Shown piece by piece: positions 52,740-62,958 of a DNA stretch of 64,000 nt. The stretch covers positions 3,844,001-3,908,000 of the forward strand of contig JARCOQ010000002.1 in assembly GCA_029207755.1 (NCBI GenBank), written 5' to 3'. The translations under genes were made by a program, and so were the position numbers. This DNA comes from Chamaea fasciata. Lineage: Eukaryota; Chordata; Aves; Passeriformes; Sylviidae. Position 1 is the first letter of the stretch. Every line of letters begins with the position of its first letter. The notes below the pieces were generated by a model. It did no database searches and was not told the DNA's origin. It saw only the letters and a program-made list of their open reading frames with translations.

Positions 52740-53134
52740 TTGGTTTTGTTTTTTTTTTAATTAATGATTCAAACTTTTTTTTTTCTTTTTTTTTTTCCCT
52801 AGAGAAATGGTTTCTTTACATTACCTCAGAGGTCTTTCTGCCCAGAGGAATTTGTAAAATACTGAACAATTTACAGCTTGTAGGCAGTTTTCTTGCCAAA
52901 GCAGGGCTTGTTCTAAAGCCAAGGGTATTTTCCTTGTCAGCCTTGCCATCATTAGAAAAAAATAATCTGAAAGGGGAATGGTTGCCTTGTTCCAGAAGGG
53001 GCCTAAGGGACAATTTTGCATTTATGCAGTGTGGACGTGTGCTTGGGCTGATCAGAGTGATAAATGTGAGCACATGATGATATTTAATCCAAAAGCAATG
53101 CAGACTCTGTATAGTTTAAATTATTAGCAATAAA
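52740..53134 (+). other. EPHA6: Candidate alternative 3'-terminal exon of EPHA6
   Basis: A near-continuous pyrimidine tract (about 52742-52800, interrupted once) ends in CCCTAG, giving a strong acceptor at 52801-52802. Spliced from the 163-bp exon, the split codon becomes AAG and the frame stays open for about 91 codons (KKWFLYITSEVF...) to TGA at 53075-53077. AATAAA follows at 53129-53134. The predicted product would be an EPHA6 ectodomain with an unrelated tail, lacking membrane, juxtamembrane and kinase parts. The tail has no recognised domain. Seen: acceptor, frame, stop and signal. Inferred: that it is ever used. Confidence 0.25.
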
Positions 53135-56100
53135 AACCTAAACATTTTAGAAATGCTAATGAAATACCTGATTCGGTGTTTTATAATGTTGAAGACTGTG
53201 AAAAAAATAATTGGCTGAAACCCCAGTCTTGATGGATCAATAACTTTAATTTCTTTAGTCTCAGATGGTGATTTTTGTGCATTGCCAGAAAATTCTGCTG
53301 AGTTTTCACATTCTTCTCCCTCTTCCCACATCCACGAAATCCACCTTTAACTTTCCATCCCCAAATCAGCCTATTTTGGATTTGCCACCAAATGTGACTC
53401 CCTTCTTTCCCGAACTACAGAGCTCAAGAAAAGGGTCCAGAATGATTGATTCCAGTGCAGGTCCACTACTGGTTTAAGCACATGCCTTAGTTCATGCCAT
53501 GAGAGAGATGCCATCCCAAGGATTTTTAGAAAATATATTGCATTACCAATGCAAAAATGGAGATTTGTTTGTTTGTTTTTACAATGTTTTTTGTTTTGAC
53601 AATAGTAAATCGAATTGCTTGTTGAAGCAAAACAAATCAGATGACATATATTTTATATATAGAAACTTGTTGGATCTCTCCCCACCTCTGCCTTGTCCTA
53701 CTGTTCATTCGGTATAGTCAGCACTGGATACCAAAGAATGTCTCATTTTATTCTTTAAGTATTTCCTTGCTGTGTTTAATATTTCCAGCCATTTGTTCTT
53801 CACATTTGATTTTGGTCTATCTGATTGCACTACTGTGTGTGTCCAGAAAACCCAGAGACTTCACTTCTCCTCTGCATTTCCTAAACAAGAGCAGCATCCT
53901 TGTTCAGATCTTGAACTCCCTGCACAGACTTTCCATTTATCCACTGGCCAGGAAGCGAATGTTCGGGGAAAACACTTGGAAGAAAGCTTTTCAAGTGAAT
54001 AGACACCAAAAGGTTTTACATTCTTATGCTAGTGACGGTCCTTTTAAGATCACCGTTCCTTTGCTTTCTCATTTCCCCTTTGACTGGAGCCCATCAGCTC
54101 ACTGTACCACAGGAACTGCACAGGGACTACATTTTCAATTGCGAAGATGTAAAGACTGCCCTAATGACACTTCGTGGTTTTCTTACCTATTGTTTTAAGC
54201 ACTGTTGTTTACAGTGCCTTGTAAATCCCCCTGACAGCCTGTTCCTGTCTGTTAGAGCTCCAGTGCTCACTGTCCACACTTATCTGTCTTACAGCTGCTC
54301 GCTGTTATCAGTCTGGCTGTCCTTCTGTCACTTTTTTATCTTTCAGTCTGCTGGAGGGTCTGCTGCCTGATGGATGTCAAATTGAAGTAACCGAGGGATG
54401 TAGCTGAGAGACAGAAGTGAGCTGTCATTAGGGCTTCTAGCTCTTTTACACCAAACGCACAAACTTGTAAAATGTTTTGGAGAAATTTGCTCAAAGAAAA
54501 AGGGCAGAGCTGAAAGATGCTCCCTGGTTTTCAGCCCCTTGCGCTGTGACTAAAACATCTGCAGCGTTTCTTCCAGTGTGCTCAGTGAAGAAATGAGGAA
54601 GCCTCAGGATATTTCCCTTCAGCCCAGAGGGGAGGGAAAGTGCAGCTCTTCCTCCACACATTTGGATGAAGAAGCTAGAGAGAAGATGAGACAGGACGTG
54701 GATGTAAAAAGTGGACAGTAGGGACAGAACTGACCCCAGGCTGGATGCAGAAGGGATTTCTGGGCATGGTGTTAAGCAAGGAAGCTGGAATGATGCAATT
54801 AGAAACTTCAAGCATCAGTTCAGGCATAGAACATGAGTTAAGCCTGAAGAGCAGCGGCAGTGAGGATAATAAGCTCCTGTCTGCATATATAACCCATGCT
54901 GCAGTTTTAAAATCACTTTGATAATCACATCAGCTGCAGGTAAAACGTGCTTGAAGAGTTTTGCCACGCAAACATTGCAGTATACTACTGAAACATCTCG
55001 GACAAGTCATAAATTCTCCCTTTTCCTTGTCTTAGCTACTCATTTTTTGAAGATTTTTCTTTAAGTGTCCAGATGAACTTATTGAGCAGAGAGAAAGAAT
55101 GAGATGTAGTACCAGACTAAGTCAGCTAGAGGGGTGCTAAGCTCCCTTAGCTCTGCTCATGCTTTATGACAAATTTGAGGTGCCCTGGACAGTGTAGAGA
55201 CAACAAAATACTGATTTTAGCTATAGGAATGCTGGCCGTGTTGTCCAACAAACGAGATTCTGGAAAAAAATGCTGTGTACTTCTCCGATTAAATGCAGCA
55301 CTCTCATATGTACACACAGAGGGATGAAATGAGGTTGCAGGAACTTGCTTGACTTTGCAACCTGCCACAGTTGTTTTTTAAACTGTGTTTCTGCCTTGCA
55401 TAATCAAGGAGTTCTGAGGAGAAACACAAGGTCATAGATAAATATACACAGGAAAATCAGGAAGTGACAAAAAATATTCAAGAACATGCACAACAGAAAC
55501 AATTAAGGCTCTTAGTATTAACAACTTGAACTTTACCTTAAGAGAAAGCTGGAGAAACGAGAAAAGAGCAGAGAGGCTGAGAGACACATAGAATTTAATT
55601 TAGAATGGCAAAATGCTGCAAAAATTCTAGGTATTGAGCGTCTCTGATTACCATCTTCTCACTGCCTGAATGGTTTTTTGTGGAACCTTTTGCCTGCATG
55701 TGATAAGTCTGTTTATGTGGATACTCGCATGCTTAAATATGTATTCTTCGCTTGTTTATTGATTTTATTGAGGGATCACTTCAAGCAAAAATAAGTATTT
55801 CCATCATTTTGCCTTACCTGCCTCTCTGCCACTTCTTAACAAATCCACATTTTCCAATTATTCTCGTCTGCCATTTGACATTTTTATCTGACAGGTAAAT
55901 TACGGTCATCTGGAATTTTCAGGCTTGAAAGCTCCTTGTAGTGATTTAGCTACATAAAATAATAATAAAAAAAAACCTTAATATATTCAACTCTGGCCTC
56001 AAAAATACAAACAAGAGAAGCAGAATTATCACTTTTCAAATAGGTACAGTCTCAGCTAAAAATCGTATTGCTCACAGGCACAAGGAACTTAAGTCAGTTT

Positions 56101-57868
56101 TGAATTTCTCCCCTTCATTAATGTGACTGCAGGTGCCTCTTTGGACCATGGACTCAGTCCCTACATTTGCATCAAGAAATTCTGGGTTATTGGCCTTGGC
56201 AGTGAATGTCTGTTGAAGAAAATCACAGCTAACTCTTCTGAGCTCGTGGTTTGCTTTCCTCCTGCCGAATTCACTATCTTTTGCACCTATTTATTCTTAC
56301 TAAAAACCAAAGGAGAGCTGCAGTTTGTCCTCTCCTTTCCACTGCAGAGATGGGCAAGGACGACTCTTCTGAAACCTTCAACTTCAAACCCTGCCCGATT
56401 TTAATATCTTTGCCACATTGAGCACAACTCCCGCTAGTCAGAAAATGATATTTGGCATTTGCATTGTTACTTCTGTGGCACGGTATTTGTTATGTTGCAT
56501 TTTTCCAACTAAACCTGAGCCTGTGGAGGGTAGCACAGAGTCTGGAATCCACTCCCGTAACATCACTGGATATCATTTAACTATTCAGTCAATATTTGCT
56601 CCATCATTTATTGGGAGATGTGTACATAGAACTTGTCTGACCACAGGTACTGAATGCCTTGTAGTTTACTGCCTGTGCATGCTTCCATCAAATTTATTTG
56701 GACAGAAACCTGATGGAAGAAATCTAAGAAGTTGGTTTTGCTGAAAATTTGATGTAAGCTGGTATTGTTTGTATTTGCTTTGCTACTCTTACAAAGCCAG
56801 TTTACACCGTGAGTTTTTAAGCCACGAAAAAATATTGTCCAGAAGCCAAATGCTTTTCTAGGAAACAGCATTTTATGAGGCTTTGGACAGCATTGTGTGC
56901 ATTGCATCGAGCTTCATCAGCTGCAAAAAGAGAGAACATCACCTGCTGAGCTTTCTAGACAGCAGCCTAGGTGATTTCCCTAAGCTTTAATCACCTGATG
57001 CCTAAAGAAAGCTGAAGATTGTACTTCTTGAACAGTTTGCAAGTTTACCAAATCAAGGTTGCTCCCCTGATGTAAAAATTATTCCCTTTTCTGTATTTAC
57101 TCCTGTTTTCAGAAGTCATTGAATAGAATTTTTTTTTTTCTTCTTTCAAAACAATGTTTTATTTCCCATGGAAATAGTAAGAATTGGGTAAATGTCATGT
57201 GGTGTAAATGTTCAAGTGTAACAGAGTTTAACAAATGAAACTTTGGAGTCACAAGACAGGAGACAGAGAAAAAAAATGAGCCAAATTCTTTTTCTGCTCA
57301 TGTAGTATTTGGACAGTGAGGACCACCTGAACTGTAAGTAGGTAAATTCTCCATGTAAAGATTTAATATTGTACACAACAAATTAAGTAAATTAGGAAGT
57401 GTCCAGGGACTGGATAATTTCGGGTGATCTTTTTTAAGTCAACATCCTACAAAAAACAGAGAGAAAAACAAGAGGCATAAGGATTTCTTTTCTTTTAGCA
57501 ACTACAGAGTTGCAAATGACCAAAGCGTGTTGTGATAAGCTATATGTATTTTGTGACGGTGAAACTGAACACCAGACATGCTGAAGAATGTGTGAAGCTG
57601 CACATTAGGTGTGGGGCTTTTGCTTTGCTTCCTCCTGAACCCGGTTTAGTATCTCCACATACCCAGCGCTGCTGCTGACTACACTGGGACAGGGGGATGG
57701 AGAGAACTTCTGAATTAGGTGCAGGATTAAGATAAATAAAGCTGAGGAAGAAAATACAGTTTTATGTCCAAAATCCTGTCATATTCAAACTTTAGTAATT
57801 TGCAAGTGTCCGATAGTGACCAATCCTCCTTTTATAAACCTGCAAACATCTTCTCCCCTCCATCCTAG

Positions 57869-58052
57869 CTGGGACATGGATTGTGGTTTCTCACATCACA
57901 GACACGTTTGCATCCAGTGCCCTTGCTAAGCACTGAGGAAACCATTAAACACAAATTGCAACATCTGGCCATTGAAATGATTTCAGCCATTCTGCAGAAT
58001 CCCTGGGTGATGGATGGAGCATCAACCTCTTTTCTCTCTGCTTCTCTTTCAG
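57869..58052 (+). other. EPHA6: Possible 5' extension of the transmembrane exon (alternative acceptor)
   Basis: TTCTCCCCTCCATCCTAG at 57851-57868 is a good acceptor 184 bases upstream of the regular one. From 57869 the frame that matches the transmembrane exon is open throughout (61 codons). The 163-bp exon leaves phase 1, so joining it here shifts the frame and meets TGA after 22 codons. The 125-bp exon leaves phase 0, so exon skipping plus this acceptor would be in frame. No transcript evidence is available. Confidence 0.2.
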
Positions 58053-58161
58053 CTTCTGATATGGCTGCAGAGCAGGGACAGATTCTTGTAATTGCCACTG
58101 CTGCTGTCGGTGGATTCACTCTCCTGGTCATCCTCACTTTGTTCTTCCTCATCACTGGCAG
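58053..58161 (+). CDS. EPHA6: EPHA6 exon: transmembrane segment (canonical Eph exon 8)
   Basis: The exon starts after CTTCTCTTTCAG, completing a Thr codon, and ends in AG before GTAATT (split Arg codon). It encodes TSDMAAEQGQ, then a roughly 24-residue hydrophobic helix starting ILVIATAAVGGFTLL and ending LTLFFLI, then TGR. This is the single-pass membrane helix, and the small-residue AVGG stretch may support helix pairing, as in other receptor kinases. The SDMAAEQGQ lead-in is characteristic of EPHA6 among Eph receptors. The first base triplet after the donor would be TAA in frame, so failure to splice gives a membrane-anchored receptor with essentially no cytoplasmic tail. Size is 109 bp. 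Confidence 0.97.
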
Positions 58162-60884
58162 GTAATTGAAACACTGTTCTTGTATAATCCCATCTAAAAT
58201 TAAGAATTTAAGAATAATGTTTAGGCCATTAAACCACATTTTCAGAGCTAAAATTAGGGTTAGACACAGTGGAGTATCAGGACTGGTCTTACAGTTCTTT
58301 TGTGAGTGTTGTTTTGCATAAAGATACAGTTCGGGGAGATAAGGAATTATGTGAAATCAGGAAATAGTTTGGCTATTTTAGAAATAAGTTTCTGGACTTC
58401 TTGCCTGCAGAGTGATAATTTAAAAATACAGCAGACCTGCTGCACCCTCAAGGCTCTGACATTACCAGGGAAAAAAAAAAAAAAAACCAAAAAGAAAATC
58501 CCCACAGCGTATTTTATAAAATCTCATAACTGTCAATGACAAAACTTCAGCGAGTGCAGTACTCAGATATCAACAGAGGGTGCTGCACTTTTAGATTTGT
58601 AATCACACCTCTGTTTTGTTGGTATAGCATTACCTCTAGTTTGAACAGAAAGTGAAGTTCTGTCAGTGGCAGGCTGGAGGTTCTATTTGCAATGCCCCAG
58701 CAACTGAATATGGCACTGCAGTAGCTGCCATTATGTGAATTAATGCTCTCTCTGCTAAATAATAAAACCAGTTAAATCTAATGTTCTGATGAAGGTAATG
58801 AGAGCAGTTAACCTTGGAACATATTGTGGCCTTAGATAATCTTAGAGGCTAAGTAAGTATTCCTGCAATTGCTACAGAAGGTGAAAAACAGTAGGATCTT
58901 TCAGAAGGGAGAGGAATTATTTAGACAAATTTCCAGAGAAAATGATTGTGTGGAATCCGTATGTGAAATCCTGAAAAGGCTCAAACACTTCCTTCAGAAA
59001 AAAAAAAAAAATCACTACATTAGGGAATGAAAAAAAAAAAAAAGGAAAAGGGTTTCTTTCTGTGTTTCTTCCTCTTGTTTTCTAATGTTAAGAATATCAG
59101 AGATTCTCTCAGCTTTCTACTGCCTTACTCAATGGGACCATTTCAATTATGTAAGATAGGAATTCATTTTGAAGTGCTGCCTAAATGCGCTGATAAGAGC
59201 ATGTTCCACAGAAGACAGAGCAAGAAAATCTTGAATAAATACTCAATTTACTCTAGGACTGGAGGCAAATTTCAGCCTGAAAAATGGGACTGGTACCCTA
59301 CAGATGTGCTCTGCTTCACTGTTTAGAATTAGCAATTGGATGAGCTGTTGAGTCTCAGGACTGCTGATGAGCCTATTCAGAGTGGAGAGGCTGGGTTAGA
59401 TGAGCACCTGCCCCTGCACTTTGCTGGGTGATTATCCACCAGGAGCAAGCAGGAAGCACGGCTGACAATTGCAGATAGGAATATGAGAGTAACAGAGACT
59501 TCCAGACACAGGACTGGGGTCTTGGCTCAATTTCAGGAAATGGGATGTTAAAGCTCAGTCTGATTTACTCTTATCTCCGACTGTTCTGCAGCCAGCATGA
59601 GCAGAGAATGAGGAGACCCCTCTGCTGGTGATTAAGCACTGGCTTCTGCAGTCAAACTTTGGGGCCACGTGGATGTTTAGGAGGGTTGGGTAAGGTTACA
59701 GTCCTGTTTCTTTGACTGTTCCCTTGGGCAAGCACTTGGAGTGTAAGAACTCGTGTTTAGGGCTCTGGACAGGTGGCACCCTACGGACCACTTGTTCGGG
59801 TCCTAAAACTAGCACTGGCATCCTTAGGGAGTCCCAGCAACTGGTGTTCAGTCTCAGAGTCTGGGAATCCACTGGTTTGCATTCCCTCCGCAAGGGTACA
59901 TCAGCTTCAGGAGTTTCTGCCCTTAACTTCCTCATCATCACCTGCACTGAGTGAGCTTGGGACTGTTCCTACTGTGTTTCAGCAGTTTAAACAAGCCATT
60001 GAAATGAGCTGGGTATGTTCACCTGTTCCTCATGGACCTCCACCGTTAGTATGGATATACTGACTGTAATCATTTCTATTTAATTTTCTAATGCTGTTAA
60101 TGTTCACACAGAGGACAGGCTTTTTTTTTTTTTTCAAGCTGGTCTTGGAACTGCGTGTCTGCTGTTCTCCACTGGCATCAGAGCCTCAGCAACCCTTTGT
60201 TATCCCTTAAACCAAAAGATTTCCCTCTAAACAGTAATTTTTTAGGCTGCTCAGTGAGTGAAAAAAGAGCCTTAAGACCAAGAGAAAATATTTTGTTTTT
60301 TCCTCAACTGAAACAGTTGGTCCTGCCACGTGACCCCCTAAATCAGAATTATCAGACCTGCAGGTAGGCAATGTTTGGCAGCTCAGACTGCACAGAGCCA
60401 CTCAGCAAAAGAGAAAAAAGGGATCCCGATGTGAAAAAATATTTTCTTTTTTCATGAGACATGGTGAAGTCATTGCAATTCTATCGTGAAGAAAACGAGA
60501 GGGTGTTTTACCCACTGTATACGAAAGTTAATGGGATAAAGTTTAATTACCACAGGCCTACGTACATAAACAGGAATGCAGGAAAGTAATAATTTATTGA
60601 AGTATCAGAATTCCTTGGAGGAGTCAAACTTAAAAGAAAAAGTATTATATCACACTTAAAGTCAGGTAGTCATTGTCATGCTAAACATTCAACCATGATC
60701 TGGTTTTCTTTGTATATAATCTATTTGTTCATCGTGCATATTTCCCTCTTTGGATTCAGAACTAAATGTATATTCCAAATGCAAAGAATTTGGATTTCAT
60801 GAAATGGCAGATAAAGCTTGGTGTACGTCTGTTTTATTCGTAACAAGTATTTTATTTAAAACCTCACTTGTTTTTTCTTGAAAG
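58162..60884 (+). other. EPHA6: EPHA6 intron, 2.7 kb
   Basis: It runs from GTAATT to TTTTTTCTTGAAAG. It holds A tracts near 58.47, 59.00 and 59.03 kb and a T tract at 60.12 kb. A GC-richer patch at 59.70-60.06 kb has three overlapping open frames, none with a recognisable domain. I see no repeat family in it. Confidence 0.93.
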
Positions 60885-60955
60885 ATGCCAGTGGTACATA
60901 AAGGCCAAAATGAAATCTGAGGAGAAAAGAAGGGCTCATTTGCAAAATGGACACT
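60885..60955 (+). CDS. EPHA6: EPHA6 exon: membrane-proximal juxtamembrane segment (canonical Eph exon 9)
   Basis: This 71-bp exon follows TTTTTTCTTGAAAG and ends one base into a codon before GTAAGT. It encodes (R)CQWYIKAKMKSEEKRRAHL, then QNGH. The cluster of Lys and Arg right after the helix is the stop-transfer signal that keeps this end cytosolic. KSEEKRR followed by HLQNGH is the EPHA6 juxtamembrane signature, close to the human form as I recall it. Small exons at this position vary between Eph paralogues, so this is one of the segments that separates EPHA6 from EPHA3, A5 and A7. If unspliced the frame stops almost at once (Cys-Lys-stop). Confidence 0.95.
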
Positions 60956-62832
60956 GTAAGTAGTTCAACACTATATAATATCTATATTATGTTTTAAATG
61001 AAGGAAGTTCACTGTTTCCTGAACAACTTTTGCCCTTGACATTTTAATCTGTTTATTTGAGTAGTTCCTTATTCTCTGCATCATCAGTGGTCTTTATTTT
61101 TGTTTGCAATTTCACTAAATCTATTCTAGTTATTAAAGGGTTTTTTGGTGTTCAGCTAATAATATTTAGCAGGTTTTCAGGTATATTTCTTTGATTTCTC
61201 AGTTGTTCTGGGTACTGAATTTCTGCCTCAAAACTCCTCTCTTGGTGACTGCATGACGTGTTTGTATCTAGTTCTCTTTGGATTTAGGGATCTACACTTC
61301 CAGCCACCCAAGAAATAAGGAGTGGAATGGGTTGTCTTCCCTCATGTTCCTGCTCACTGATCAGTACAGTGAGAGAAAATCCTGGTGATCTCTCATGGGC
61401 AGTAATTAGTTTATATGGCTTAGTTTAGCTACCTACTTTAAATTAGTTGCCTTACTGTTTTCTGTTAGAGTAGCAATTGAAATCTATTTTTTGTTTTTCA
61501 AGGGGTATGAGATTTTATTCTTTCATCATTTTGGGAACATCTCTGGAAATGCTCTGATCAACCCAGAAGTTACCAGAAATAAAATGTTTTTTCAGGTGAC
61601 ACCACCATATCAAGCCAAGTGTCTCTTTCTGTCAAGGAAAAGGGCACATTTGCCCATTAAGTATACTGCCTAGAAAAATGGGTTTGTCATTCGTTTCCAA
61701 ACATGGCGAGAAATAAAAGGAAGACAAAAACCCTCCTCTTGGAGAGCTTGATGTATGACTCTGAGACCGTGACTGAATTTGAAAAAAGCCACACTCAGTG
61801 TCTTTCAGGCCAGGGTAAATGATGACTGTATTTCATGTTGACACAAAGCTTCATCTCAGAGCCTTCCCATTCATTTCTAGTGATCTCAGCATCACACTGG
61901 AGGGGGCAAGTCCCTACTCGTATATGAGCTCCACAGGACCAAGAATAAAGAGGAATTACTGATTTAGACTCAGCTGTTAACTGAGAAAGGAGAATGAAGG
62001 CTGAGAAGTGCTTCATTCTTTATAAGGGGATTCTCTGGACCCAGCTGCAGATGCCTCTTTTTATCCTGATAAATTGTCAGATTATTAGCATCAGCTTCTG
62101 ATAATGGATTGAAAGCTTTCCAGAACTTAATCATGCTATTGCAGCAGCCTAAAAGAATTCCCATCCAGATAGTCCAGAAGAAACAACACAAGTTCTTGAA
62201 CGTGCTGTACTCAGGAACACAAGGGATGCCAGCTATGCCAGAAAATGACAGCTTGTTGGAGCCTGCCAAAGCAGTCTGGCACCAACCCACTACTGCCGTG
62301 GTCATCTCCAAGGAAACAGACAGAAATTATCTTGAAAATGGATTTGGATATTTTTGTTGTCATCCTGCACCTGCCTCTCTGGCTGTTCCAGCTGGTCAGA
62401 AGAGAACAGAGCAGCACAGCCCTCCAGGAGTCATCCTTTGAGAAAAGGAACGCAAAGATTTGACCTGTTTGGCGAAAGAGGATGTTCAGCCATCCACTCC
62501 TAAATGAAAGGAGTGAACTGGAAACAACTGTTTTCATAGTAAAGGACAGATTGCCTGAATTGCCCAAGGAGCAGCAAAGGGGAACTGCTTTGGCAATAAC
62601 CACTGATGTTTTGAGGCCATGCTTTTCCCCATATCCCTGAGCCCTCACTTGGTGTCTCTGCAGACCCTTTTTCAAGTGACCAACTCTTCTGGATTCTGAA
62701 ATCTTAAACCTGAAAGATATATTATTTTCAGTCCTTTGAATTGTCTAGTCAAAAAAAAAAAGAAGAAAACTACAGTTGCAATGCATGAATGTCAAGGAGT
62801 TCCTGATTCCTTTTATTCTCTCTTTCTTGCAG
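60956..62832 (+). other. EPHA6: EPHA6 intron, 1.9 kb
   Basis: It runs from GTAAGT to TCTTTCTTGCAG. The first half is AT-rich. The second half (about 61.75-62.69 kb) is more balanced in base composition and open in several frames on both strands, but I recognise neither a gene, a retrocopy nor a repeat in it. Confidence 0.93.
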
Positions 62833-62958
62833 TACATTTCCCAGGGCTCAAAACATACATAGATCCAGACACGTATGAAGACCCATCTCTTGCTGTCCAC
62901 GAGTTTGCCAAGGAGATTGATCCTTCAAGAATTCGTATTGAAAGAGTCATCGGGGCAG
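62833..62958 (+). CDS. EPHA6: EPHA6 exon: juxtamembrane tyrosines and start of kinase domain (canonical Eph exon 10)
   Basis: This 126-bp exon follows TTTCTTGCAG; its first two bases complete Leu (TTA). It encodes [17 protein letters not shown], then [19 protein letters not shown] and [16 protein letters not shown] carries the two juxtamembrane tyrosines which in Eph receptors hold the kinase inactive until autophosphorylated and then recruit SH2 proteins. HEFAKEID and RVIGAG lead into the Gly-rich ATP loop (GxGxxG), which is completed in the next exon beyond the window. [14 protein letters not shown] fits EPHA6 as remembered. The exon ends one base into the Gly codon before GTAAAA. Without splicing, 16 foreign residues precede a stop at about 63012, removing the whole kinase domain. 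Confidence 0.97.

Larger units (their letters stand above)
49677..58052 (+). other. EPHA6: EPHA6 intron, 8.4 kb
   Basis: It begins GTAAGT and ends TTCTCTTTCAG. It contains no recognised constitutive exon and no clear transposon. Notable parts are an AATAAA 414 bp in (50090-50095), a short hairpin at 50.96 kb, an AT-rich homeodomain-core-rich block at 51.4-51.85 kb, a very long T/C tract ending in CCCTAG at 52.74-52.80 kb with an open frame behind it, and a second acceptor-like site at 57.87 kb. The 185-codon open frame at 53.64-54.20 kb has no recognisable domain. Confidence 0.93.

Noticed and set aside
53641..54198. Longest open frame in the window (185 codons, +)
   Set aside because: No recognisable domain or signal, composition like the surrounding intron, not in a splice arrangement with EPHA6. 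About one such frame is expected by chance in 64 kb of six-frame sequence.
57865..58239. 124-codon open frame on the minus strand across the transmembrane exon
   Set aside because: It is a shadow of the real EPHA6 exon on the + strand.
59696..60063. Three overlapping frames of 80-96 codons
   Set aside because: They occupy different frames and strands with no recognisable protein family.
62211..62675. 154-codon open frame on the minus strand
   Set aside because: It overlaps open frames on the other strand and shows no domain. Kept only as part of an unassigned block in the findings.
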